Of a stretch of DNA of 64,000 nt, positions 8,587 to 17,112 are shown piece by piece. Made by a program: the position numbers and the translations under genes. Within the stretch, counting starts at the first letter, position 1. Each line of letters starts with the position of its first letter. The notes beneath the pieces are model-generated. The model was given only the letters and a program-made list of their open reading frames with translations, made no database searches and was not told the origin of the DNA. This DNA is from Leifsonia sp. ZF2019 (lineage in GTDB: Bacteria; Actinomycetota; Actinomycetes; Actinomycetales; Microbacteriaceae), in contig NZ_CP065037.1 of the NCBI RefSeq assembly GCF_019924635.1, positions 2,914,001 through 2,978,000 on the forward strand, in the 5' to 3' direction.

Positions 8587-9599
8587 GCCCGGACTCGTTC
8601 GGTGACAGCGGCCGTGTCGGTCGCGGCGGACTCGTCGCCCGCGTTCTCGTCTTCGACGCCGTGGCCGGTGAGGGTCAGGAAGACCTCGTCGAGCGTCGGC
8701 TTCTGCACGGACATCTCCGCGAGATGGATTCCCGCCTCGCGGAACGTGATGAACAGGTCGGTGACCGCGTCGGCGTCCCGCATCGGGGCCGTCAGGCGGG
8801 CGCCCTCCGGGGAGACGACGGCGTCGACGCCCAGCACGGTCGCGATGGCGCGGCGGGCGTCCTCGACATCCGCGGCGTCGGCGAGGCGCAGCTGCAGCGA
8901 GGACTCGCCGACCGACGCCTTGAGTTCGTCGCTGGTGCCCTCCGCGACGACCCGGCCACGGTCGATGACCGCGATCCGGTCGGCCAGCTGGTCGGCCTCG
9001 TCGAGGTACTGGGTGGTGAGGAGCACGGTGGAGCCCGTCGCCACGAGCCGGCGGATGGTGTCCCACATCTGGGCGCGGGTGCGCGGGTCGAGCCCCGTGG
9101 TCGGCTCATCGAGGAAGATCAGCGGAGGCTGCGCGATCAGGCTGGCGGCGAGGTCGAGTCGGCGCCGCATACCGCCGGAGAACTTCTTGAGCGGACGCTT
9201 AGCCGCGTCGGTGAGCCCGAACTCCTCCAGGAGCTCGGCGGTCTTGGCCTTGGCCTCCCGGCCGCTCAGCCCGAGCAGCCGGGCGAAGATCATGAGGTTC
9301 TCGTTGGCGGACAGCGTCTCGTCGACGGACGCGAACTGCGCCGTGACTCCGAGGAGCTGGCGGACGATCTGCTGCTCCTTGCGGATGTCGTGCCCGAAGA
9401 TGGTCGCATCGCCCGCGTCGGGCTTCAGCAGGGTGGCGAGCATGGAGATGGTGGTGGTCTTGCCGGCGCCGTTCGGGCCCAGCACACCGTAGACGGTTCC
9501 GGCGCGGACGGTCAGGTCGACGCCGTCGACCGCGCGGTTGTCGCCGAAGACCTTGACGAGCCCGTGGGCCTCGACGGCCCATTCGGTGCTGCGAGTCAT
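8583..9599 (-). CDS. DrrA-family ABC exporter ATP-binding protein
   Basis: 338 residues. Walker A GPNGAGKTTT at 41-50, signature FSGGMRRRLDLA near 140, Walker B LIFLDEPTTGLDP near 160, H-loop region TTQYLDEADQLADR, then the C-terminal extension typical of daunorubicin-resistance ATPases (about 230-338). The open frame runs to 9977 but the ATG at 9599 has AAGGAAGGACC just before it and fits the family N-terminus. It forms an operon with the permease (ATGA overlap). Three tandem 11-bp repeats lie 51-83 bp upstream of the start, and the neighbouring gene encodes a BTAD regulator, so SARP-type control is likely. Confidence 0.92.
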   Translation of the reverse strand: MTRSTEWAVEAHGLVKVFGDNRAVDGVDLTVRAGTVYGVLGPNGAGKTTTISMLATLLKPDAGDATIFGHDIRKEQQIVRQLLGVTAQFASVDETLSANENLMIFARLLGLSGREAKAKTAELLEEFGLTDAAKRPLKKFSGGMRRRLDLAASLIAQPPLIFLDEPTTGLDPRTRAQMWDTIRRLVATGSTVLLTTQYLDEADQLADRIAVIDRGRVVAEGTSDELKASVGESSLQLRLADAADVEDARRAIATVLGVDAVVSPEGARLTAPMRDADAVTDLFITFREAGIHLAEMSVQKPTLDEVFLTLTGHGVEDENAGDESAATDTAAVTERVRA

Positions 9600-9649
9600 G
9601 GTGGTCCTTCCTTTCGGGTCGGTTGATGTCTCGATGGTGACGCGGACCG

Positions 9650-9682
9650 CTTGCACCGGGCTTACGCGGCTCTTACACCGGG
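9650..9682 (-). promoter_or_regulatory. Three tandem 11-bp repeats upstream of drrAB (possible SARP site)
   Basis: On the minus strand the repeats read CCCGGTGTAAG, AGCCGCGTAAG and CCCGGTGCAAG, with the GTAAG core exactly 11 bp apart. The first and third differ by one base. SARP/AfsR proteins are known to bind heptamer direct repeats at 11-bp spacing upstream of the -10 box. The link to the BTAD regulator next door is inference. Confidence 0.6.
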
Positions 9683-9825
9683 TGACAGCGTCGGACGGCG
9701 GGGCCGGAAGCGCCCGGCGCGCGGACGAGCGCAGGCTCGGTGCACCCCACACACGCGCACGATCGCTGCGCCGATCCGGGTCCCCACGCCGATTCCGTGC
9801 GCCCACCCGGACGTAGACTGAGGAA

Positions 9826-11211
9826 GTGACAGCGTACGTCTCGGCCTTCGACCTGTTCTCGATCGGTATCGGTCCCTCGAGCTCGCACACCGTCGGACCC
9901 CTCCGGGCCGCCCGCGCCTTCGCGGTCCGCCTGGCGGAGGACGGGCTGCTCGACCGGATCGACCAGGTGACCTGCACCCTCTACGGCTCACTCGGCTCCA
10001 CCGGAATCGGTCACGGTACGCCGGACGCGGTCGTGGCGGGTCTGCGCGGGCTCGAGCCGGAGAGCTGCCGGCCGGAGGACGTCCGCGGCGCGTGGAGCGG
10101 CCATGTCGACGGCGACACGATCGCGCTCGCCGGATCGCGGGCGATCCCCTTCTCGCGCGACGACATCGACTTCGAGCCGCGCACCCGGCTCCCCGGCCAC
10201 CCCAACGCGCTGACCCTGCGTGCCTGGGGCCGCGCGGCCGACGGGTCGCGCGATCCGCTCCCGCTGCGGGAGGAGACCTTCTACTCGATCGGCGGCGGCT
10301 TCATCCGGCGGGACGGCGAGGAGGCCGACCTCGCGGCGCGGGCCTCCCACCCGCTCCCCTACGACACCGCTGCGGAGCTGCTCGCGATCTGCGAGCGGCT
10401 CGACATCCCGATCTGCGAGGTCGCGCGCCGCAACGAGGCCGCGCTGCACGGCGAGGACCGCACGAGCGAGCGGCTCGACCTGATCTGGGAGGCGATGGCC
10501 GAGTGCGTCGCGAACGGCCTGGCGGGCTCGGGGACCTTGCCGGGGGGCCTGCAGGTGCCGCGTCGGGCCGCCGCCATGCGCGAGCACCTGGAACGCGTGC
10601 AGGACGACCCGGGGCGGGCGACGGCGCTCGAGTGGCTGCACGCGTTCGCCCTCGCCGTCAACGAGGAGAACGCGTCCGGCGGTCGCGTCGTCACCGCGCC
10701 GACGAACGGCGCGGCGGGCATCGTGCCCGCCGTGGCCCACTACTACCTGCGTTTCGTTCCGGGTGCGACGCTCGACGGCATCCGCCGCTACCTGCTCACC
10801 GCGACGGCGATCGGCTCGCTGTTCAAGGCGAACGCCTCCATCTCGGGCGCCGAGGGAGGCTGTCAGGCGGAGGTCGGCTCGGCGTGCGCGATGGCGGCCG
10901 GTGCGCTGTGCGCCGTGCTCGGCGGCACGCCGCGCCAGGTGGAGAATGCGGCCGAGATCGCGATGGAGCACCACCTGGGCCTCACCTGCGACCCGGTGAG
11001 CGGTCTCGTGCAGATTCCGTGCATCGAGCGCAACGCGATCGCCTCCTCCACCGCCGTCTCCGCCGCACGTCTCGCCCTGCACGGCGACGGGTCGCACCTC
11101 GTCTCGCTGGACACCGTCATCGAGACCATGCGGCAGACGGGCATCGACATGTCGACCAAGTACAAGGAGACCAGCGAGGGCGGACTCGCCGTCAACGTCA
11201 TCGAGTGCTGA
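9826..11211 (+). CDS. sdaA: L-serine ammonia-lyase (single-chain, iron-sulfur type)
   Basis: 461 residues, the standard length of the single-polypeptide serine dehydratase with beta domain first (SIGIGPSSSHTVGPLRAA, residues 12-29) and alpha domain second (NEENASGGRVVTAPTNGAAGIVPA). Conserved cysteines that bind the [4Fe-4S] cluster are seen in GGCQAEVGSACAMAAG (Cys346 area), GLTCDPVSG and PCIERNA. It converts L-serine to pyruvate and ammonia. GTG start with TAGACT ending 6 nt before it, so probably leaderless. Single gene between the divergent ABC operon and a sulfurtransferase. Confidence 0.95.
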   Translation: MTAYVSAFDLFSIGIGPSSSHTVGPLRAARAFAVRLAEDGLLDRIDQVTCTLYGSLGSTGIGHGTPDAVVAGLRGLEPESCRPEDVRGAWSGHVDGDTIALAGSRAIPFSRDDIDFEPRTRLPGHPNALTLRAWGRAADGSRDPLPLREETFYSIGGGFIRRDGEEADLAARASHPLPYDTAAELLAICERLDIPICEVARRNEAALHGEDRTSERLDLIWEAMAECVANGLAGSGTLPGGLQVPRRAAAMREHLERVQDDPGRATALEWLHAFALAVNEENASGGRVVTAPTNGAAGIVPAVAHYYLRFVPGATLDGIRRYLLTATAIGSLFKANASISGAEGGCQAEVGSACAMAAGALCAVLGGTPRQVENAAEIAMEHHLGLTCDPVSGLVQIPCIERNAIASSTAVSAARLALHGDGSHLVSLDTVIETMRQTGIDMSTKYKETSEGGLAVNVIEC

Positions 11212-11287
11212 CGCATCCGCCCCCGCGCGGTTACGCTGCGTTTCGGGGCCCCTCGCCGGTGTCGGCGGCCGCGCCTAGCGTGGAACC

Positions 11288-12178
11288 GTGAGCACGCCAT
11301 CCGCATCCGACGCCCCTCCGACGGCCATCGGCGCCGCCCTCGCCGGGCCGCTGGTCTCGACCCAGTGGTTGTGCGACCACCTCGGATCGGAGGGTCTCGT
11401 CGTCCTCGACGCCACCGTCGTCCCCGCCGCGGGGGCGGACGGCAGACCGACCTTCGTGAGCGGCCTGGACCAGTACCTCGTCGACGGACACATCCCCGGG
11501 GCCGTGTTCGCCGAGCTGCTCGGCACGTTCAGCGACCCGGACGGCGCGTACCCGTTCACGCGGCCGCACGCCGCACAGTTCGCGGCCGCCGCCGAGTCCG
11601 TCGGCATCGGCACCGGCACGACCGTGATCGTCTACGACGCCGCCGGCGGCCAGTGGGCCTCCCGGCTCTGGTGGCTGCTCCGTTCGTTCGGCCATGCCCG
11701 CGTCGCCGTCCTGGACGGCGGCGCCGTCGCCTGGCGCGCCGAGGGCCGGCCGGTCGCACGCGGCCATGTCGAGCCGCCCAGCGCAGGCCCGTTCACCGCC
11801 GTCGAGCAGTCCGGATTCTGGGCCGACAAAGGCACGATCGCCGAGATCATCGCGGGCGAGCGCGCCGCGACCCTGCTGTGCGGCCTGCCCGCGCGCGACT
11901 TCTCCGCGCAGCACATCCCGGGCAGCCTGAGCGTTCCGGCCGGCCGGCTGGTCGCGCGCGACACCAACACCTTCCTGCCGCCCGCGGACCTGCGCGCCGC
12001 GTTCGCGGACGCCCTCGCGTCGCCCGATCCGATCGTCGCGTACTGCCGCAGCGGCATCGCGGCGACCACCGACGCCCTCGCCTTGGCCGTGATCGGACGG
12101 AGCGACGTCGCGGTCTACGACGGCTCGCTCAGCGAGTGGGCTGCGGACCCGCAGGCGCCTCTGACGTCGGTCGCGTAG
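11288..12178 (+). CDS. Sulfurtransferase, tandem rhodanese (thiosulfate or 3-mercaptopyruvate type)
   Basis: 296 residues with two rhodanese domains: an inactive N-terminal one (DGHIPGAVFAELLGTFSDPDGAYPF) and a catalytic C-terminal one with the active-site loop YCRSGIAA, Cys253. The CRSG loop is intermediate between the CRKGVT of thiosulfate and CGSGVT of mercaptopyruvate enzymes, so the donor is unclear. GTG start preceded by TAGCGT with a 6-nt gap, suggesting a leaderless message. Its last 50 bp overlap the 3' end of the convergent dehydrogenase gene, an unusually long convergent overlap. Confidence 0.88.
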   Translation: MSTPSASDAPPTAIGAALAGPLVSTQWLCDHLGSEGLVVLDATVVPAAGADGRPTFVSGLDQYLVDGHIPGAVFAELLGTFSDPDGAYPFTRPHAAQFAAAAESVGIGTGTTVIVYDAAGGQWASRLWWLLRSFGHARVAVLDGGAVAWRAEGRPVARGHVEPPSAGPFTAVEQSGFWADKGTIAEIIAGERAATLLCGLPARDFSAQHIPGSLSVPAGRLVARDTNTFLPPADLRAAFADALASPDPIVAYCRSGIAATTDALALAVIGRSDVAVYDGSLSEWAADPQAPLTSVA

Positions 12179-14951
12179 CCTCCTCCACCAGCTCCAGGAT
12201 GTGCCGGTACGGCTGACCGGTGGCGCGCGACATCCCCAGCTCGCAGGTGCGATTGGCCGACGCGTAGGCGGTGACCGTACCCGCTGCGGCTCCGGAGGCG
12301 AGGACCTCCACCTCCGCCGCCTCTCGTGCCGTGGCCGACGCCGTCAGCTCGGGGTGCAGGAGTCCCCGGTCGCCGGCGAAAGCGCAACAACCCGCGTCGA
12401 TCGGCACCGTGACGTCGATCGCGACCGCCTCCGCCACGCGGCGCAGGGAGCCGTCGACCCCCAACCGCCCCGTCGAGCACGTCGGGTGGAGCACGAGCGA
12501 CGGCAGGGCGTCCACCACCTCGAGGGCGGGGAGGAGCGCGTTCGCCGCGAAGTCGACGGAGTCGACGAAACGCAGCCGTGCGTAGTCGCCGCCTGCCGTG
12601 ACCGCTGCATCGCGCAGCGCCTCCAGCCCCTCGGTGCAGGAGGCCGCGTCGCACACGACCGGGAGCTCGCCGTCGCACGACGCCGCGAGCAGCGCGGGGA
12701 GCACCCGCTCGGACATCCGCTCGTGGCCGCCGTGGAATCCCTTGGACTTCCACGGGGTGCCGCAGCACATCGACGAGATGCCGTCCGGGACGACGACCTC
12801 CACCCCGGCGCGGTCGCACAGGGCGAGGAACGCCGCGGTCGAACCCATTCCGCCGCCCTCGGCGCCGAACATGGTGCCGATGCAGGCCGCGAAGAACACC
12901 GCCTGCGGCTCGGCGGCGGGCCGCGGGACGCGCTTCCTGCCCCCGCGCGGGAGGCCGGCGTCGTAGCGCGGCACGGTGTCCGCTCCGAGCAGCGCGCGCC
13001 CGACGTCGGTCGCCGCGCGCACGAGCGGCACCGGAAGGGCGTCCGCGACCGTGAGTGCGACGCCGCCCGCCCGGCTCACCGGCCCCCAGGCCGCAGCGGC
13101 GGCGTCCCATGCCCCGGCCGCGACGCGGGAGTTCGACTCGCCTCGCAGCCGACGCACGAGGTCGCCCGTGTTGATGTTGACCGGGCACGCCGCCTGGCAC
13201 ATCCCGTCCACCGCGCAGGTCTGCACGCCCGCGTACTCGTAGTCGTCGCGCAGTTCGGCGGCGAGGACGTCATCACCGGCGAGCTCTGCAGCGCGCAGCT
13301 CGCGACGCAGCACGATGCGCTGACGCGGCGTGAGCGTGATGTCGCGGGAAGGGCAGGCCGGCTCGCAGTACCCGCACTCGACGCAGCGGTCCACCTCCTC
13401 CTCGACGGGCGGCGCCGTCTTCAGGTCGCGGAGGTAGGAGTCGGGGTCGTCGCTCAGCAGCACGCCGGGATTCAGGACGCTGTGCGGGTCGAACAGCCGC
13501 TTGACCTCCTGCATCACGGCGTAGAGCTCGTCGCCGTACTGCCGACGCACGAACGGCGCCATGATGCGTCCGGTCCCGTGCTCCGCCTTGAGGGAGCCGC
13601 CGAGGCCCAGGATCAGCTCGACCATGTCGTCGGTGAAGGCGCGGTACCGGTCGACTCCGGCCTGGTCGCCGAGCCGCTCGCTCAGCATGAAGTGGATGTT
13701 GCCGTCCTTGGCGTGGCCGAAGATCACACTGTCCTCGTACCCGTGGGCGGCGAACAGCTCGCGGAGCCCCGCGCAGGCGGCGAGCAGCGTCGGCACAGGG
13801 ACGACCACATCCTCCAGCAGCGCGGTCGTGCCCGGAGCTCGGGCTTCGGCGACCGTCGTGTAGAGCCCCTTGCGGATGTGCCAGAGCGCGGCGCGCTCGG
13901 CCGGGTCGGTGGTGAAGCGCATCGGGAGGCTGAGCGGCAGCGCGTCGAGCACGGCCGCAGCTTCCGCACGGGCGGCCTCGGCCTCCGCGGCGTCCGGGCC
14001 GTGGAACTCGACCAGGAACGCCGCGTGGTCGTCGATGGTGAGGTCCCGCAGTTCCGCGGGGGCGTCGTGCGCGCGCGCAGCGAGCCGGAGCGAGGTGGAG
14101 TCCATCAGCTCGACGGTCGCGGCGCCCGTCGCGACGATCGCGGGGAGCGCGGCGGTCGCCTGCTCGAGGGTCTCGAACACGGCCAACGCCGTCGTGGCGG
14201 CGGGATGGGCGACGACGGTGCGGAAAACGGCCTCGGCGACGAAGCCGAGGGTCCCCTCGCTGCCGACGATCAGGTGGGTCAGGATGTCGGCCGCCGTGTC
14301 GAAGTCGAGGAACGCGTTGATGCCGTAGCCCATGGTGTTCTTCATCGCGAAGAAGCGCTCGATCGACGCGACGGAGGCCGGGTCGGAGCGCACCCGGTCG
14401 CGCAGCGCCAGCAGCCCGGCGTGCAGAGCGGGCTCGGTGGCGCGCAGCAGGTCGTCGGCCTCGGGGGCGGCGGTGTCGAGGATGGTGCCGCTCGGGAGCA
14501 CGACCACCAACGACTCCAGCGTCCGGTACGTGTTCTGCTCGATGCCGCAGGCCATGCCGCTGGAGTTGTTGGCGACGACACCGCCGATGGTGCAGGCGAT
14601 CTCGCTCGCCGGGTCCGGTCCGAGCTTGCGGCCGTGCCGGGCGAGCCGGGCGTTCACCTGCCGCACCGTCATACCGGGCTGCACCCGCACGCGTCGTCCG
14701 CCGTCGAGCACCTCGGCCGCGCGGAAGGAGTGTCGGGTGTCGGCGAGCACGCCGGCGGTCACGCCCTGACCCGAGAGGCTCGTGCCTCCCGAGCGGAAGG
14801 TGACGGGCAGTCCCCGCTCGCGCGCGGAGACGAGCAGGTCCGCGACCTCGCGTGCGGATCCGGGACGCGCCACCTCGGCGGGGACGAGCAAGTAGTGGGA
14901 GGCGTCGTGCGCGGTGGCGTGGCGGTCGATGGCCTTCGTCGAGACGGTCAC
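12129..14951 (-). CDS. FAD-linked 2-hydroxyacid dehydrogenase with C-terminal Fe-S domain (D-lactate/D-2-hydroxyglutarate type)
   Basis: 940 residues. N-terminal FAD-binding (VAO/PCMH) domain about 20-230 (FRSGGTSLSGQG, CTIGGVVANNSSG), FAD-linked oxidase C-terminal domain to about 510 (IFGHAKDGNIHFML, EHGTGRIMAPFV), two ferredoxin-like cluster motifs (CVECGYCEPACPS and CAVDGMCQAACPVN), then two CCG-type heterodisulfide-reductase segments (CCGTPWKSKGF and CCAFAGDRG). This build oxidises D-lactate, glycolate or D-2-hydroxyglutarate and passes electrons to quinone. GTG at 14951 has AGGAG 7 nt upstream and begins 2 nt after the kinase stop, so the two genes form an operon. Pairing with an amino-sugar kinase favours D-lactate from muramic acid (inference). 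Confidence 0.85.
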   Translation of the reverse strand: MTVSTKAIDRHATAHDASHYLLVPAEVARPGSAREVADLLVSARERGLPVTFRSGGTSLSGQGVTAGVLADTRHSFRAAEVLDGGRRVRVQPGMTVRQVNARLARHGRKLGPDPASEIACTIGGVVANNSSGMACGIEQNTYRTLESLVVVLPSGTILDTAAPEADDLLRATEPALHAGLLALRDRVRSDPASVASIERFFAMKNTMGYGINAFLDFDTAADILTHLIVGSEGTLGFVAEAVFRTVVAHPAATTALAVFETLEQATAALPAIVATGAATVELMDSTSLRLAARAHDAPAELRDLTIDDHAAFLVEFHGPDAAEAEAARAEAAAVLDALPLSLPMRFTTDPAERAALWHIRKGLYTTVAEARAPGTTALLEDVVVPVPTLLAACAGLRELFAAHGYEDSVIFGHAKDGNIHFMLSERLGDQAGVDRYRAFTDDMVELILGLGGSLKAEHGTGRIMAPFVRRQYGDELYAVMQEVKRLFDPHSVLNPGVLLSDDPDSYLRDLKTAPPVEEEVDRCVECGYCEPACPSRDITLTPRQRIVLRRELRAAELAGDDVLAAELRDDYEYAGVQTCAVDGMCQAACPVNINTGDLVRRLRGESNSRVAAGAWDAAAAAWGPVSRAGGVALTVADALPVPLVRAATDVGRALLGADTVPRYDAGLPRGGRKRVPRPAAEPQAVFFAACIGTMFGAEGGGMGSTAAFLALCDRAGVEVVVPDGISSMCCGTPWKSKGFHGGHERMSERVLPALLAASCDGELPVVCDAASCTEGLEALRDAAVTAGGDYARLRFVDSVDFAANALLPALEVVDALPSLVLHPTCSTGRLGVDGSLRRVAEAVAIDVTVPIDAGCCAFAGDRGLLHPELTASATAREAAEVEVLASGAAAGTVTAYASANRTCELGMSRATGQPYRHILELVEEATRPTSEAPAGPQPTR

Positions 14952-14953
14952 GG

Positions 14954-15949
14954 TCAGGCTCCTGCGGGGTGGGCCGGGGTGGCCGGCGCGGTCGGGGTGG
15001 ATGTGTCGGCGGCGCGACCGCCGCCGGGCGGATCGGCGGCCACGATCGTGAGGTACGGCGGATGCCCTCCTGAGGGGAGGTCGCCCGCGCCCGCGAGCAG
15101 CAGGGCGCCGTCGAGCGGGCGGACGGCGGGCGTCACCAGCTCGACGTCCGGAACCCTGTTCTCGAGCCGCTCGCGCAGCGGGTCGAGCAGGAGCGCCCCC
15201 ACGCCGGTCACGCCGCCGATCACGGCGAGCCGTCGGCGCACCGGCGCGGCCAGGAGGGCCTCCGCCGTCGCCGCCAGCGCCTCCGCGGCCTCCCGCCAGA
15301 TGGCGAGGGCGATCGGATCGCCGTCGCGCGCGGCATCGGCCACGGCGGGAGCGAACGAGGCGAGGACGCCCGCGCGGTCGTCCCGGGTGTAGAGCCGCGC
15401 GGGGAATCCGCCGACCGGTCCGAGGGCACGCGTTGCGGCATCGAGGAGGACCGGCGATCCACCGGGGCGGCCGTCGTGCTCGCGCACGGCGGCGCGAAGG
15501 CCGGCGAGCCCGATCCACGCGCCGCCGCCCTCATCGCCGAGCAGGTGCCCCCAGCCGTCGGCGCGGCGCCAGACGTCGTGGAAGTCCGTCGCGAGCCCGA
15601 CGACGCCCGTCCCGACCGCCAGCACCGCTCCCCCGTCGAGCCCGAGGGCCGCGGCCGCCGCCGTGACGGCGTCGGAGGCGAGCAGGATCCGGGCGTGCGG
15701 CCAGCGGCGGCGCAGCTCGGCGAGCACCGTGTCCGGCGGGGTCAGCCCGAGCAGCCCGCTCATCCCGACCGAGACGGTCTCGGCGCGGGCGACGCGCTCG
15801 GCTGGCACTCCGGCCAGCAGGTCGTCGAGAAGGGGCGCGACGCGGATGCCCGCCGGCCCGACGCTCACACCCGGACCGGTGACCTGGTCCTCGCCCGTGA
15901 GCGACGCACGGGACCCCGTTCCGCCGATGTCGATCGCCAGCACCCGCAC
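14954..15949 (-). CDS. BadF/BcrA-type ATPase, N-acetylglucosamine/N-acetylmuramate kinase-like
   Basis: 331 residues of the ASKHA fold: phosphate-1 loop AIDIGGTGSRAS at the N-terminus, VGTGVVGL for phosphate 2, and GWGHLLGDEGGGAWIG, which closely matches GlcNAc kinases of the BadF/BadG family. Such kinases phosphorylate GlcNAc and, in the MurK group, also MurNAc. The frame is open up to an ATG at 16003, but the GTG at 15949 has a strong AAGGAGG five bases upstream and fits the family N-terminus. A likely -10 box (TAAATT, 16015-16010) places the transcript start near 16003, giving a leader of about 54 nt. First gene of a two-gene operon. Confidence 0.8.
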   Translation of the reverse strand: MRVLAIDIGGTGSRASLTGEDQVTGPGVSVGPAGIRVAPLLDDLLAGVPAERVARAETVSVGMSGLLGLTPPDTVLAELRRRWPHARILLASDAVTAAAAALGLDGGAVLAVGTGVVGLATDFHDVWRRADGWGHLLGDEGGGAWIGLAGLRAAVREHDGRPGGSPVLLDAATRALGPVGGFPARLYTRDDRAGVLASFAPAVADAARDGDPIALAIWREAAEALAATAEALLAAPVRRRLAVIGGVTGVGALLLDPLRERLENRVPDVELVTPAVRPLDGALLLAGAGDLPSGGHPPYLTIVAADPPGGGRAADTSTPTAPATPAHPAGA

Positions 15950-16009
15950 GGCCGCCTCCTTCGTCGCACCCGCCGATCCGAGCCGACCGGCAGGAAACAC
16001 CATGACGCA

Positions 16010-16035
16010 AATTTACCTCGGGATCAATTCCGAGG
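16010..16035 (-). promoter_or_regulatory. Promoter/operator of the kinase-dehydrogenase operon
   Basis: A perfect inverted repeat CCTCGG-8-CCGAGG spans 16016-16035. On the minus strand it directly precedes TAAATT, a good -10 box at 16015-16010; no strong -35 is seen. The operator would therefore occupy the -10 to -35 interval, a position suited to repression. The roughly 300 bp from here to the peroxidase gene hold no convincing reading frame. Confidence 0.5.
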
Positions 16036-16254
16036 AACATTGTTTACATTCGGCACATCGGCGACCGGTGGACAGGACCGGACGAACGTGGGCTCGCCGG
16101 AGCGGCTCCGATCCGCTGCCGTCGCTGCAGCTGACGTACGACGCCGTCCAGGCGCATCGGCACCCCCACGCGGAGGAGCGAACCGCCGCTGTGTCTTCGC
16201 TGTGCACACCGCTTCCCGCCCCCGCAGGACGTGCGACTGTCTTACGCTCGCATC

Positions 16255-16743
16255 ATGAGCCTCATGGACATCCCCTTCACCACCATCGACGGCGCTCCCG
16301 CCTCGCTGGCCGATTACTCCGGCAAGGTCATCCTCATCGTCAACGTCGCTTCCCGCTGCGGACTGGCCCCGCAGTACGAGAAGCTCGAGCAGTTGCAGGA
16401 GACCTACGGCGATCGCGGCTTCACCGTGATCGGCTTCCCGAGCAACCAGTTCCTGCAGGAGCTGAGCTCGACCGATGCCATCAAGGAGTACTGCTCGACC
16501 ACGTGGGGTGTGACCTTCCCGATGATGGAGAAGGTGCGGGTGAACGGGCGCTCCGCGCATCCCCTGTACGCGGAGCTGACGACGCACCCGGATCAAGCGG
16601 GCAAGGCCGGCAAGGTCAAGTGGAACTTCGAGAAGTTCGTCGTCACCCCGGACGGGGCCGTGCACCGGTTCCGTCCGACGACGGAGCCGGACGACCCGGC
16701 GATCGTGGCGCTGATCGAGGGCGCGCTGCCGGCCGCTGCGTGA
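16255..16743 (+). CDS. Glutathione peroxidase-like thiol peroxidase
   Basis: 162 residues of the GPx family. The peroxidatic residue is Cys35 (NVASRCGL), not selenocysteine; partner residues Gln (FPSNQF) and Trp (VKWNFEKF) are present. Bacterial Cys-GPx enzymes mostly use thioredoxin. The protein reduces hydrogen or lipid peroxides in the cytosol. The frame opens at 16231, but the ATG at 16255 fits the family start and TACGCT ends 6 nt before it, as for other probably leaderless genes here. The region upstream is shared with the divergent kinase operon. Confidence 0.92.
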   Translation: MSLMDIPFTTIDGAPASLADYSGKVILIVNVASRCGLAPQYEKLEQLQETYGDRGFTVIGFPSNQFLQELSSTDAIKEYCSTTWGVTFPMMEKVRVNGRSAHPLYAELTTHPDQAGKAGKVKWNFEKFVVTPDGAVHRFRPTTEPDDPAIVALIEGALPAAA

Positions 16744-16761
16744 CGCCGCAGCGCCGGGCTC

Positions 16762-17052
16762 TCATGCCCGGCGGAACCAGCGACCGCCGACGCGCTCGGT
16801 GAGACGCCAGGACGTGGGCTCGGCGAGCGCGGCGATGCGCTCGACGGTGTGCTCGGCGATGCTCACCGCCTCGGCTGCGGTGTCGGCGACGAATCGCACG
16901 GTCAGGCGCGCCTCCCGCGCGACGATGTCGACGCTCGACGCCTCGACCACGGTGCGCTCCCCCGCAGCGGCGGCCGCCGCGGGCTCGACGGCCTGCGGCG
17001 AGACGCCCGGGCGCAACGCACCGACGGACACGATCACACGATAGGAAGGCAC
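16762..17052 (-). CDS. Small conserved-looking protein of unknown function
   Basis: 96 residues, not recognised. It shows alternating strands and helices (YRVIVSVGALRPG, VEASSVDIVAREARLTVRFVAD, AEAVSIAEHTVERIAAL) in the order beta-beta-helix, a compact ferredoxin-like or ACT-like half-fold by eye. No signal peptide or membrane segment. GTG start with TAGGCT ending 7 nt before it, matching neighbouring genes and supporting expression. It stands alone between convergent glutathione peroxidase and divergent DksA-like genes. Confidence 0.65.
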   Translation of the reverse strand: MPSYRVIVSVGALRPGVSPQAVEPAAAAAAGERTVVEASSVDIVAREARLTVRFVADTAAEAVSIAEHTVERIAALAEPTSWRLTERVGGRWFRRA

Positions 17053-17112
17053 GGCTCCGAGCCTACGGGCGGAGCCGGGGGTACCCTCTCACGGGGGGAA
17101 AGGAGTGCGTCG

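Noticed and set aside
12201..15392. Open frame of over 1000 codons antisense to the FAD/Fe-S dehydrogenase
   Set aside because: Same shadow effect; the sense protein has intact flavin and cluster motifs.
16013..16207. Short minus-strand frame of 64 codons upstream of the kinase operon
   Set aside because: Cys/Arg-rich random-looking product, no ribosome-binding site, and it covers the likely promoter.
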